DNA of 64,000 bases from Rhynchopus sp. YZ270_cl-10 (Eukaryota > Euglenozoa > Diplonemea > Diplonemida > Diplonemidae), in contig OZ037854.1 in the NCBI GenBank assembly GCA_964035575.1, positions 1,240,001 through 1,304,000 of the forward strand. The letters are read 5' to 3'. The position numbers were made by a program, and so were the translations under genes. The notes under the pieces are model-generated. The model had not been told where the DNA came from. It made no database searches and saw nothing but the letters and a program-made list of their open reading frames with translations. Below, in pieces: positions 44,195 through 55,000 of the stretch (positions within the stretch are counted from its first letter, which is position 1; each line of letters starts with the position of its first letter).

Positions 44195-45175
44195 ATGTAT
44201 ACAGGTACCCCCGCTTCCTCCACCCTATCTACTATGGTCTCCTTCCAGGTCCCGTCAGCGGCACAAAGGAAGAGTGCTCTGGGCTCTGCCAGCGACTGCA
44301 GCTTCAGAGTGCGGAAGTGTCTTGAGGATATTGACAGCTTCTGGAGTGTCATTGCAAAGCCGAAGAGTGGCGACTGGCTTGCCGAACACAAGGAGGCGGG
44401 GCAGACGTTCGAACAGTTCAAAACCTCGTTGCGCAAGGTGCCTACTCGTGTCCGGCACACTATATACATTCTTCCACTTGACACAAACATCTCAGACGAC
44501 TTTCTTGCCTACCTCCATAGGTACTGCACAGCATTCTACCACGGCCTGCGTGTCAAGATCCTCCCGAAGAAGGCGGCATCCTCTCTGGGTGTGCCGTCTC
44601 GAGACAACCCGCACACAGGGCAGTTCCAATGGCACGCAGGTGAGATCCTGCAACGCATGACGCAGGAGCTCCCTGCAGACGCCTTCAGCCTCATCGGAAT
44701 TCTTAAGGACGACATCTACCCGCGCGAGGAGTGGAATTTTGTGTTCGGGCTCGCATCCATCTCTAAGCGGGTCGGTGTGTTTTCTTTTGCGAGATATGAC
44801 CCAGGGTTTCTTGCAGACGTCTTTGGGGAGGACGAAGGCGTGCCTGCAGAGCACGTTACGGAGTTGATCAACTACCGGTCGTGCAGGGTCATGGCACACG
44901 AAATCGGGCATATGTTTGGGTTGAAGCACTGCATCTACTACAACTGTCTCATGAACGGATCCAACTCAAACTCTGAGTCACACCGCAAGCCGGCGTACCT
45001 TTGCCCCGTCTGTTTGAAGAAGCTTCAACTCTCTGTTGGATTTGACCCTATTGAGCGTTACCGTGCCCTTGCAGGGGTGATGGAAGGTGAAGCAGTATGG
45101 CAGCCAACACGAGACTTCTACGTGAAAAGGGCTGACCACGTGAGCGCAACGTTGGCGAGACTGCAGCGGAAGTGA
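44195..45175 (+). CDS. AMZ: Archaemetzincin-type zinc metalloprotease
   Basis: 326 residues. The metzincin core HEIGHMFGLKHC (235-246) gives HExxHxxGxxH with three zinc-binding His and Glu 236 as general base. It is followed by CIYYNCLMNGSNSNSE, with the Met-turn methionine, and by CPVCLKKL, which supplies the family's second zinc-binding cysteines (Cys 246, 251, 270, 273). Upstream, TIYILPLD, YCTAFYHGLRVKIL, AFSLIGILKDDIYPREEWNFVFG and VGVFSFARY match eukaryotic AMZ1/AMZ2 closely. Length is slightly shorter than human AMZ2. The start is not certain: 44195 is the first ATG of the frame, and an ATG at 44234 is possible. A CCAG acceptor-like site near 44249 would put the start elsewhere. A soluble aminopeptidase-like role is known for the family; the substrate here is unknown. 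Confidence 0.93.
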   Translation: MYTGTPASSTLSTMVSFQVPSAAQRKSALGSASDCSFRVRKCLEDIDSFWSVIAKPKSGDWLAEHKEAGQTFEQFKTSLRKVPTRVRHTIYILPLDTNISDDFLAYLHRYCTAFYHGLRVKILPKKAASSLGVPSRDNPHTGQFQWHAGEILQRMTQELPADAFSLIGILKDDIYPREEWNFVFGLASISKRVGVFSFARYDPGFLADVFGEDEGVPAEHVTELINYRSCRVMAHEIGHMFGLKHCIYYNCLMNGSNSNSESHRKPAYLCPVCLKKLQLSVGFDPIERYRALAGVMEGEAVWQPTRDFYVKRADHVSATLARLQRK

Positions 45176-45858
45176 CGCTGTCCATGAAGCACAATACTCT
45201 TCAACGCATCCCTCTTTGAAAGACAACCAGCCAATAATACTTTGGCCAGGTTCTTCTGTTCCGTGTGTACGCTAAGGTGGACCTAGGTGTACTGCGCAGT
45301 GCTCATCGCGTGGCGTTCACGACGGGGAGGACTTTAAAATGCTCTGCAACGTTGTAGTGATTATTATTATTTTTTTTTCAGTGCTTGTGTCCGCCGATGA
45401 ACGGTGAGGCGTTTGCATTTTTCAACTTCTCTTTTTCAGGTGACTAAACACGAAGAGGTTTAGGTCCATCTCATAAACTTTTTTTTCCCAGATACACAGC
45501 CACGAGAGGGCTTTGTATTTTCAAGTTTTATTTATTTTTATAGCTGGCACAGCTCTTTACCCACCTATCCTTATTAGGGCTGCACCAACTCTACGAGACC
45601 ACAACCCGGGCGGCACGCTAGCACCCCACCCACAAACTTTCAAAAAAAAAGCACAAAATAGCCGATTTCTTTGCCCTGTTCTTCCCTCTTCCCCTCCACA
45701 CTCCCACAAAACAATTAATCCAGGCGCCCTCCCCCGCCCCCCATACACAACGCAGCCAACCCAATCCCTTAGATATCTTTTTTTTTTGAACGCTAAAAAG
45801 GTTCATTTTTTCGAGAATTTAATTTTACCTTTTTCCCATAAAAACCTTCTGCTTCCCA
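45176..45858. other. Spacer with R2 repeats, no gene seen
   Basis: 683 bp containing an R3-like stretch (near 45380-45430) that leads directly into an R2 copy (45438), followed by another R2-like piece (45490). Confidence 0.55.
45438..45540 (+). repeat. Two R2 dispersed repeats in tandem
   Basis: AGGTGACTAAACACGAAGAG, GTTTAGGTCCATCTCATAAAC (45438-45480) and then ACACAGCCACGAGAGGGCTT, TGTATTTTCAAG (45490-45540). Confidence 0.6.
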
Positions 45859-47883
45859 ATGAAGCCTACACAGCACCGCAACCGCAGCATGGTGTCTCGG
45901 TTAGGACCCGCTGCGTGCGTGGCGGTTATGATGGGGACGTACATCTGGTTTGTAACCACTTCACTAGAGGGAGGACGCAATGGTGCTAGAGAAGGCGATC
46001 TTGAGGAGCTGGTACGTACGCGACGTAGACAGCATGCTGAGCTTCAGAAGCGTCTGCAAGCAGAAGTGCAGGAAGAAGACGCGGAGAAGAAGGGCAGCGA
46101 TGACGATGATGACATAGTGAGAAAGCACCACAACGAAGCGCAGAACACACAACGAAGCAAAGACGACGACAACGCTGATAAGGAAAGCAATGAAGAGGCA
46201 CCCACACCGCAGCCAGATGACAGCCTTCTTGACGATACGGAGGCTCCTCCAAAAAAGACGAAAAAGGTAAAAAAGCATCACGAAGACGACGACACAAAGA
46301 GACAGAACAATGACGACAGCGAAGAAGATGACACAAATAAACAGAGCAATCATGACGACGAAGATGATGACACATTACGACACAAGAAGCACAGTTCTGA
46401 GGATGACGAAGAAAACGCTTCGAAACAGATTGAAGAAGACTCTGAGGAAGCGACACACCGTCCAGTCAAATCCAAGCATCGTGAGAGCGATGAAAACGGC
46501 AGGCAACACAAAACAAAACACCGCAAACACGACGACGACAGCGAGGACGACGACGAAAACAACACCGAAAAACCGCACAAAAAGGCAAAAAAACACTCCA
46601 GCATCAACGACGAGGCAGTCGAACAGCTGTTCTCACTCTACAGTGACATCGACCTGTCTGACCTGCCTGACTCTGAAAACGACTATTACGACTCCGGAGA
46701 GTACAAAGAGTTCTGGGCAGATCCGCACCACCAAAAGGCGAAGGAGCTGCTCCAGAGGTACACAGTCTTCCACAACAACAAAATGGCGGGATCGGGGCCC
46801 GTCAATGCTGTGGTCGTGACCCCCGTAGGACAGCTCTGCAACCGCCTCATGACCATCACCAGCGGGTTCGTCCTCGCGCTCCTCACCAAGAAGGTGCTGC
46901 TTATAGAGGACAGCGGGTTCTACTGCTCGATGAACGACCTTTTTGTGAAGCCTGGGTTTGAGTGGCTGAAAGGCTCGCGTACGTTCTCTGCCGATAATAT
47001 CATCATGAACCCAAACCACCCGCCCTGGCCGCATACTGAGAAGCTTCTGTGTGGCGACCTTTCGGTGCAGTACAAAGGCAACATCCAGCTTCGCATGAAC
47101 CAATACATGGTGCCCTTCTTGGCGTGGAACCCACACTACCGTGCCGCACTGCAGGGCATCTTCAACAGTGCAGAGGCGGCTTCGTATGGAGAGGAGTACG
47201 ACCCAGTGGACATCTTCACACCGGTCAGTAGGTTTCTGTTCCGCCCTATCCCGGACCTGCTTGCAAAGAAGAAGCAATTCATGAAACGGCACTTTGCGGG
47301 AAAGCGTGTTGTTGGAATGCAGGTCCGCAGTGGGAACGACTTTACACAGAACTTCATGAAGGCGAAGGACTGGAAGCTATATGAGACTTGCGGGGAGGAC
47401 GACGGCGGGTCCGACAGTGGTGACGACGTGGTGTACTTCGTTGCGACGGACACACAGGAGGGACGCGACGCAGCAGCGAAGAGTCTGCAGTACGGCGAGG
47501 TAGTGTTTGGCCCGGGGCCCTTCCTGCGGTCGAACAACCCTAAAGGGGTGCAGATGGCGCTGCTGGACGTGCTGCTCCTTGCCGAGACGGATACACTCAT
47601 CACCACTGCATGGTCGTCCTTTGGCTACATGGCAGCAGGTCTACGTGGTCGCCCAAAGATCATCGTCTCTGACAAAAAGGAAGGTGGCGAAGTCGCAGTC
47701 CAGGGATCCGTGGAGCAGTTCTTCATGGGCGTCCCGCATAAGTCCGATATCCGTGTCTTCTGCGCACGTCCCCCCTCCCATCAACCCTGCTTCCACAAAT
47801 TCGCGAATTGGGGCTCCCGCGAAGCATCCTGCTTCCGCAAGGAGATGATCGAAACCGAGATGCTCAACGGACGATATTGTTGA
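45859..47883 (+). CDS. Type II membrane fucosyltransferase-like enzyme (GT37-like)
   Basis: 674 residues. A short cytosolic N terminus and one membrane anchor (about 15-33, AACVAVMMGTYIWFV) indicate a Golgi type II protein. Residues 40-250 are an extraordinary stem of acidic runs alternating with K/H (KKGSDDDDD, HHEDDD, KHRKHDDDSEDDDEN). The catalytic part starts about 310: VVVTPVGQLCNRLMTITSGF with LALLTKKVLLIEDSG matches the GLGNR-type donor-site motif of plant GT37 and related fucosyltransferases. VVGMQVRSGNDF (HxR-like) and TDTLITTAWSSFGYMAAGLRGR match the later GDP-fucose motifs. Several cysteines near the C terminus probably form disulfides. Transfer of fucose to surface glycans is inferred; the acceptor is unknown. 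GT11 is an alternative family. Confidence 0.82.
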   Translation: MKPTQHRNRSMVSRLGPAACVAVMMGTYIWFVTTSLEGGRNGAREGDLEELVRTRRRQHAELQKRLQAEVQEEDAEKKGSDDDDDIVRKHHNEAQNTQRSKDDDNADKESNEEAPTPQPDDSLLDDTEAPPKKTKKVKKHHEDDDTKRQNNDDSEEDDTNKQSNHDDEDDDTLRHKKHSSEDDEENASKQIEEDSEEATHRPVKSKHRESDENGRQHKTKHRKHDDDSEDDDENNTEKPHKKAKKHSSINDEAVEQLFSLYSDIDLSDLPDSENDYYDSGEYKEFWADPHHQKAKELLQRYTVFHNNKMAGSGPVNAVVVTPVGQLCNRLMTITSGFVLALLTKKVLLIEDSGFYCSMNDLFVKPGFEWLKGSRTFSADNIIMNPNHPPWPHTEKLLCGDLSVQYKGNIQLRMNQYMVPFLAWNPHYRAALQGIFNSAEAASYGEEYDPVDIFTPVSRFLFRPIPDLLAKKKQFMKRHFAGKRVVGMQVRSGNDFTQNFMKAKDWKLYETCGEDDGGSDSGDDVVYFVATDTQEGRDAAAKSLQYGEVVFGPGPFLRSNNPKGVQMALLDVLLLAETDTLITTAWSSFGYMAAGLRGRPKIIVSDKKEGGEVAVQGSVEQFFMGVPHKSDIRVFCARPPSHQPCFHKFANWGSREASCFRKEMIETEMLNGRYC

Positions 47884-48167
47884 ATGGATACATATCAACG
47901 TTGTTGGACAGTTCGTCAACGTTTTGATAACATTAACCTGGGAGGGAGGGGAGTGGGGAAGGCAGCCTTGTGGTTGGGGGAGGGGGTGGGGGTTTAACAC
48001 CACACAAAGGCTACACCTCTAACAAAAAGACCAAGTGTTCCCCTGTGTCTCTCATGTTCTCCAAGGTAATACCTGGCGGGGGCTTTCAAGCACCTACATT
48101 TAGCGGTGACTTATCGTACCCACCTCACTCCAGATAAATATACCCTTTGCAACACACTCTCCACACC

Positions 48168-50633
48168 ATGTATTCAGTTCTTGTGGCAGCCATGGCGCTG
48201 CACGCTGGTGTGCACGACCTTGACAACAGCAGCGGGATCGTGGACATACTGCTTCCCAGCGAAATAGGCGCCACCTTCTGGACTGCTTCCTGTGACGGCA
48301 CCTTTGTGGTGCAGTACTTGAACGACTTTGATGGCGACTTCATCATCATGAACAACAGGGATGAGGAGTCACGTGTCCGCGGAGAGCGCAGTACCGTCAC
48401 TACACACAGCTTTGCAGCACAGACACGTGTCATTATGATTGCGAGTGTGAAGTCGCTGTCTCGGAACAAGAAGGTGCTGTTCTCGTGGGCCTGTGACGAT
48501 ATGCCTGCTGCTCTTCCATCAACACTGAACACTGCTGGGGATGTGAGCCACATGAAGTACGGGCCCAATGAGCAGAACTACTGGATTCTGAAGTGCAAGG
48601 AACACGAAGAAGTGAGCATCAAGTGGACGTCGTTCAACATTAGCAACGACTCTCTGTGGATGATACAGAGAGAGAACGGCGACTGGACCACCTTCTTCAA
48701 CGCATCTGATTTGGACACTGCTGAGGACTTCACCTTCACTTCGACAGGTGCGACGTACGTGTTCTTCACAAGTGAGGTTGACAGTGACGGTGGTGACTTT
48801 GCCTTCCGTTACGAGTGTCTGTCGAACGACATTGTACTACCGAGCAGTGGCATCGTGGACAGGTTGCTTCCCACAAAGATCTCCGACACCGTCTGGACTG
48901 CTTCCTGTGACGGCACGTTTGTGGTGCAGTACTTGAACGACTTTGGTGGCGACTTCATCATCAGCATCGATGGGATTGAGCAGTCACGTGTCAGTGGTGA
49001 GGACAGCAGAGTTGCCGCACAGCGCTTTTCAGCACACACAACTGTGTCGATGACTGCGAGTATGAAGACTGGGAACAAGAAGGTGCTGTTCTCGTGGGCT
49101 TGTGACGCTATGCCTGCTGCTCTTCCATCAACACTGAACACTGCTGGGGATGTGAGCCACATGAAGTACGGGGCAAATGTGCAGGAGTACTGGATTCTGC
49201 AGTGCGAAGCTGCTCTGCACATCACGTGGACGTCTTTCGACATTGGCAACGACTCTCTGTGGATGATACAGAGAGTGGACGGCGTCTGGTCCACCTTCTT
49301 CAACGCATCTGGTTTGGACACTGCTGAGGACTTCACCTTCACTTCGACAGGAGCGACGTACGTGTTCTTCAGCAGTGAGGTTGACAGTGATGGTGGTGAC
49401 TTTGCCTTCCGTTACGAGTGTCTGTCCACACCTGCCCCTCCCACAGCAGAACCGACAGCTACACCGACAGCAGTACCTACTGCAACGCCAACGGCAGCAC
49501 CTACAGCAACACCTACTGCAGTACCAACGGCAGTCCCGAGTGGAGCACCTACGGCAGTGCCTGCGGTAATTACAGCAGTACCGAGTACTGCACCAACAGC
49601 ACCTCGAGCAGGTACTACGGCAGAACCATCTGTTGTCCCGAGTGCAACGCCTAGTGAAATCCCAGAAGGAATGACTACAACACCCACAACAACACCCTTC
49701 CAAGTGCGAACATCACTCCCTGCAGGAAGTACTGGAACACCAACATCACTCCCTGAAAGAGCGACAGCAACACCTAGTGCAGTACCAACGGCAGTGCCAA
49801 CTGCAATGCCCACAACAGCACCCACCCCAATGCCAACAACAGAAGCGCCAATCAGCGCAGCTATGACGTGGTGCACCTCTGATGCACAGTGCAAGCAGCA
49901 CGGGGACACTGCAGCAACATGCAAGGATAACGGACACTGCACGTGTGGGGACGGCTTCGTGAAGCCCTTTGACGCTGCCAGCGGACGCCGTGCACACATC
50001 TGTGTGACCAGCGAGACGAGGGTGTCGGATGTGGTGTACGTAACGTTCAACGTTGCCTGCGATGGCAGCTCTGGGAAGAGTGCACGTGTCGGTGAGCTTG
50101 TGGTGGACCTTGTGGGTGGGACTGTGACGGACGTGCGTGAGGAGTGCGGGTCTCTGAACGTGTTTGTGTCTGTGTCGGACATGCCGCTGCTTGACGTGGC
50201 TGCAATGGACGTGGCAGCACGCCTCTCGGAGAAGGTGCAGGCGTCTGACCTGGGCCTTGGGGATGTGCTGTCGGCAGGGCTTGCCTCTGTGGATGCGCTG
50301 CAGTGTCCGACTGTGCCTGGTGTGAGCCAGGTGTACCGCACAGACGCGGGTAAGTGTGTTCCGCTGTCCTGCTCGAGTGGGTTCACGAGGGTGAGGTCAG
50401 GGACTGTGTATGTGTGCATTTCCTCGACAGCAGCACCGTTAGACGAGTATCTTGCACCAACTGATTCAGACGACGAGCTTGCTGTGGGTGCTATTGTCGG
50501 TATCAGTGTTGGTGTGGGTCTTTTTGTGATTGCGGCTGTGGTGCTTGTGGTGTGCTATGTGTCAAGGAAGCAAACGACCGAAGAACCTAAATCCCCCTCT
50601 CACAATGAGCACCGCAACTCAGTGGGGGTGTAG
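48168..50633 (+). CDS. Type I membrane protein with CUB-like repeats, copy 1
   Basis: 821 residues. Signal peptide (MYSVLVAAMALHAG), then two units of about 200 residues. Each unit is made of two CUB-like halves of about 100 residues, recognisable by SCDGTFVVQYLNDF, VLFSWACD, YWILQC, TSFNIGNDSLW and FAFRYECLS. A Pro/Thr/Ala linker of about 110 residues (about 425-540) is mucin-like. Next is an EGF-like Cys segment (CTSDAQCKQHGDTAATC, CTCGDGF) and a SEA-like region of about 120 residues. A Cys-rich piece (CPTVPGVSQVYRTDAGKC), one transmembrane helix (about 768-795) and a short basic tail complete it. It is probably a surface receptor or adhesin. An alternate start at 48147 is a TTG and is rejected. 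The paralogue at 52073 has four units and lacks the middle domains. Confidence 0.87.
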   Translation: MYSVLVAAMALHAGVHDLDNSSGIVDILLPSEIGATFWTASCDGTFVVQYLNDFDGDFIIMNNRDEESRVRGERSTVTTHSFAAQTRVIMIASVKSLSRNKKVLFSWACDDMPAALPSTLNTAGDVSHMKYGPNEQNYWILKCKEHEEVSIKWTSFNISNDSLWMIQRENGDWTTFFNASDLDTAEDFTFTSTGATYVFFTSEVDSDGGDFAFRYECLSNDIVLPSSGIVDRLLPTKISDTVWTASCDGTFVVQYLNDFGGDFIISIDGIEQSRVSGEDSRVAAQRFSAHTTVSMTASMKTGNKKVLFSWACDAMPAALPSTLNTAGDVSHMKYGANVQEYWILQCEAALHITWTSFDIGNDSLWMIQRVDGVWSTFFNASGLDTAEDFTFTSTGATYVFFSSEVDSDGGDFAFRYECLSTPAPPTAEPTATPTAVPTATPTAAPTATPTAVPTAVPSGAPTAVPAVITAVPSTAPTAPRAGTTAEPSVVPSATPSEIPEGMTTTPTTTPFQVRTSLPAGSTGTPTSLPERATATPSAVPTAVPTAMPTTAPTPMPTTEAPISAAMTWCTSDAQCKQHGDTAATCKDNGHCTCGDGFVKPFDAASGRRAHICVTSETRVSDVVYVTFNVACDGSSGKSARVGELVVDLVGGTVTDVREECGSLNVFVSVSDMPLLDVAAMDVAARLSEKVQASDLGLGDVLSAGLASVDALQCPTVPGVSQVYRTDAGKCVPLSCSSGFTRVRSGTVYVCISSTAAPLDEYLAPTDSDDELAVGAIVGISVGVGLFVIAAVVLVVCYVSRKQTTEEPKSPSHNEHRNSVGV

Positions 50634-52072
50634 TGGCATCCACTTGCAGTGCTTTAGTATGCCTCGTCTTTCATCCTTTTATTTGGTACCGACCCTCCCC
50701 CGTGAAATTGTCTCCCAAAAAACCGGTATTTTGGCGAGACAATTTCAAGGGGGTCATAGGGCGGACAATTTCACGGAGAGTAGATTGTTTTCAGCCTCTG
50801 TGTCTTGACCCGTGTATGTGATCATTTCAGACTCTTCCAATACGCGTTAGGATATGTTTCGTGGTAACTACGTACTAGGCGTAGCATGTTGCAACCTTTT
50901 TCTTTGTTTTCTTTTTGATCATGACAACAGTGGTAGCGGTAGATATCCTTCAACTTGTTTTATGTTGTATTCGTGAGGAACGTACGTCCGATCAGGAGTC
51001 CTAAATTTCCACAAAGACGTAAGTTTGTCAAACGAATACCTTTTTATCCAGAAACTAAATACCTGTACTGTCGCCGGTGTTGATGTGGCGAATGGTATAT
51101 TTATTTCTAGCTTCCTCTTTTGTTTCTTTTTCCTGTTCCACATGACCAGTGAGGCACATAAGCCTTTCTAAGTCACGTATTCTCTCATCGGTGTGCCTTG
51201 TGATCTCTTATAATCCCTTTTCTTTGGACTACAGAGTCACACGTGTCCTACCCACGCAGTTGAGTCTCCTTGACATCGAGCGAGCCCAACTACAGTGGCA
51301 AACTGGACCCAGCACTTTGTGTGCCTTGGCCGCCATAGTTTCTCTTACATCATTTCATAATTTGATTCCGTCCCACCCACTACACCCCACCCCATTTCTC
51401 CGAACATTGTTCGGTGCTTGAAAGACGTGTCAGTCAGCACAGACCGTCTTACTTTTTGTTTCATTTAGCAAAGCTGTGTACAGGTACAGTCAAGTATCAG
51501 TCAGCACAGCCCGGCTCATTTTTATTATTACTTTAAGGCTGGGGCATTAAGAGGTTGCGTGATTCTCCGAGCGGTTGTGAACCGCCTCCGCTCTCTTACG
51601 GTACGGATCACTCACGTCCCACGGAGTCTCACTGCTTATCAGAGATGTTTTGCACTGCCTCTTTTCCACCCATATTTACCCCTGTCAGAATGGCCCACGA
51701 GGTAGGGAAGAGACCTCGGTCCCTTCCGTACTTAGTCCGTGGCCTGATTTTGCTGCGCAAATCATAATAAAAGCCACCCCTTGTACCCCACTGTTTTGAG
51801 ATCACCTTATTGCGCACTCTGCTAGTAACAATATAGTAACAAAAAGAGCACTTTAGACTGTCTGATGGTGCTGTCGATGCGGTTCCGTCGCATGCGGTAC
51901 ACATGATCGAATATTTGTGGCGATTGCTCTGTATTCGGAAGTGTCATACCATCATGGGAGAGTCCACAGCAGCACTCGGAACAGTTTTGTAGGTTGGGAT
52001 CGCCGCCGCTTTGCTTGCAACCCACCTCACTCCAGATAAATCATACACCCTTTGCAACACACTCTCCACACC
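50634..52072. other. Spacer between the two CUB-like genes
   Basis: 1.4 kb. 50925-51450 and 51640-51820 are shared with the 3' flank of the second gene. 50691-50755 is a fold-back. No gene seen. Confidence 0.6.
50691..50755. mobile_element. Short fold-back element
   Basis: Arms GACCCTCCCCCGTGAAATTG, TCTCCCAAAA and TTTTGGCGAGACAATTTCAA, GGGGGTC are inverted repeats around a CCGG centre. A further GACAATTTCACGGAGAG stands just outside. Absent from the equivalent place in unit B. Confidence 0.5.
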
Positions 52073-55000
52073 ATGTATTCAGTTCTTGTGGCAGCCATGG
52101 CGCTGCACGCTGGTGTGCACGACCTTGACAACAGCAGCGGGATCGTGGACATGTTGCTTCCCACCGAAATAGCCGACACCTTCTGGACTGCTTCCTGTGA
52201 CGGTGCGTTTGTGGTGCAGTACTTGAACGACTTTGATGGCGACTTCATCATTATCAACAACAGGGATGAGGAGTCACGTGTCAGTGGAGAGCGCAGTACC
52301 GTCACTACACACAGCTTTGCAGCACAGACACGTGTCATTATGATTGCGAGTGTGAAGTCGGTATCAGGGAACAAGAAGGTGCTGTTCTCGTGGGCTTGTG
52401 ACGCTGTGCCTGCTGCTCTTCCATCAACACTGAACACTGCTGGGGATGTGAGCCACGTTAAGTACGGCGCAAATGAGGGACTGTCTTGGCAACTTCAGTG
52501 TGACGAAAACGAAGAAGTGCACATCACGTGGACATCTTTCAACATTAGCAACGACTCTCTGTGGATGGGTCACAGAGAGAACGGCACCTGGTCCACCTTC
52601 TTCAACGCATCTGGTTTGGACACTGCTGAGGACTTCACCTTCACTTCGACAGGATCCGCGTACGTGGTGTTCATGAGTTCTCCTGACAGTGATGGTGGTG
52701 ACTTTGCCTTCCGTTACGAGTGTCTGTCGAACGACATTGCACTACCGAGCAGTGGCATTGTGGACAGGTTGCTTCCCAGCAAGATCGCCGACACCGTCTG
52801 GACTGTTTCCTGTGACGGCACGTTTGTGGTGCAGTACTTGAACGACTTTGGTGGCGACTTCATCATCAGCGTCGATGGGAACGATCAATCACGTGTCAGT
52901 GGTGAGGACACCAGAGTTGCCGCACAGCGTTTTTCAGCACACACAACTGTGTCGATGACTGCGAGTATGAAGACTGGGAACAAGAAGGTGCTGTTCTCGT
53001 GGGCTTGTGACGCTGTGCCTGCTGCTCTTCCATCAACACTGAACACTGCTGGGGATGTGAGCCACATGAAGTACGGGGCAAATGAGGGACTGTCTTGGCA
53101 ACTTCAGTGTGACGAAAACGAAGAAGTGCACATCACGTGGATGTCGTTCAACATTGGCAACGACTCTCTGTGGATGATACAGAGAGAGAACGGCACCTGG
53201 TCCACCTTCTTCAACGCATCTGGTTTGGACACTGCTGAGGACTTCACCTTCACTTCGACAGGTGCCACATACGTGGTGTTCATGAGTTCTCCTGACAGTG
53301 CTGGTGGTGACTTTGCCTTCCGTTACGAGTGTCTGTCGAACGACATTGTACTACCGAGCAGTGGCATCGTGGACAGGTTGCTTCCCAGCAAGATCGCCGA
53401 CACCGTCTGGACTGCTTCCTGTGACGGCACGTTTGTGGTGCAGTACTTGAACGACTTTGGTGGCGACTTCATCATCAGCATCGATGGGATTGAGCAGTCA
53501 CGTGTCAGTGGTGAGGACAGCAGAGTTGCCGCACAGCGCTTTTCAGCACACACAACTGTGTCGATGACTGCGAGTATGAAGACTGGGAACAAGAAGGTGC
53601 TGTTCTCGTGGGCTTGTGACGCTGTACCTGCTGCTCTTCCATCAACACTGAACACTGCTGGGGATGTGAGCCACATGAAGTACGGGCCCAATGAGCAGAA
53701 CTACTGGATTCTGCAGTGCGAGGCTGCTATGCGTATCACGTGGACGTCTTTCAACATTGGCAACGACTCTCTGTGGATGATACAGAGAGAGAACGGCGAC
53801 TGGTCCACCTTCTTCAACACATCTGATTTGGACACTGCTGAGGACTTCACCTTCACTTCGACAGGATCCGCATATGTGTTCTTCAGCAGTGAGGTTGCCA
53901 GTGATGGTGGTGACTTTGCCTTCCGTTACGAGTGTCTGTCGAACGACATTGTACTACCGAGCAGTGGCATCGTGGACAGGTTGCTGCCCAGCAAGATCGC
54001 CGACACCGTCTGGACTGCTTCCTGTGACGGCACGTTTGTGGTGCAGCACTTGAACGAGTTTGGTGGCGACTTCATCATCAGCATCGATGGGATTGAGCAG
54101 TCACGTGTCAGTGGTGAGGACAGCAGAGTTGCCGCACAGCGCTTTTCAGCACACACAACTGTGTCGATGACTGCGAGTGTGAAGACTGGGAACAAGAAGG
54201 TGTTGTTCTCGTGGGCTTGTGACGCTATGCCTGCTGCTCTTCCATCAACACTGAACACTGCTGGGGATGTGAGCCACATGAACTACGGGCCCAATGAGCA
54301 GGAGTACTGGATTCTGCAGTGCGAAGCTGCTATGCGTATCACGTGGACGTCTTTCAACATTGGCAACGACTCTCTGTGGATGATACAGAGAGAGAACGGC
54401 GACTGGTCCACCTTCTTCAACGCATCTGATTTGGACACTGCTGAGGACTTCACCTTCACTTCGACAGGAGCGACGTACGTGTTCTTCACAAGTGAGGTTG
54501 ACAGTGCTGGTGGTGACTTTGCCTTCCGTTACGAGTGTCTGTCCACACCTGCCCCTCCCACAGCAGAACCGACAGCAGTACCGACAGCCACACCGACTGC
54601 AGCACCCTCAGCAGTGCCCACTGTAGCACCTACTGCAGTCCCGACTGCAGCACCAACGCTTTCTTTGGTAACTTCAGCAGTACCGAGTGCTGCGCCAACA
54701 GCACTCCCGGGGGTTGCCTCTGTGGATGCGCTGCAGTGTCCGACTGTGCCTGGTGTGAGCCAGGTGTACCGCACGGACGCGGGTAAGTGTATTCCGCTGT
54801 CCTGCTCGAGTGGGTTCACGAGGGTGAGGTCAGGGACTGTGTATGTGTGCATTTCCTCGACAGCAGCACCGTTAGACGAGTATCTTGCACCAACTGATTC
54901 AGACGACGAGCTTGCTGTGGGTGCTAGTGTCGGTATCAGTGTTGGTGTGGGTCTTTTTGTGATTGCGGCTGTGGTGCTCGTGGTGTGCTATGTGGCAAGG

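Larger units (their letters stand above)
48118..51830 (+). repeat. Tandem segmental duplication, unit A
   Basis: Unit A carries the CUB-like gene at 48168 and its 3' flank. Similarity to unit B (52021-55950) resumes strongly at 50925-51450 and again near 51640-51820. Confidence 0.8.
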
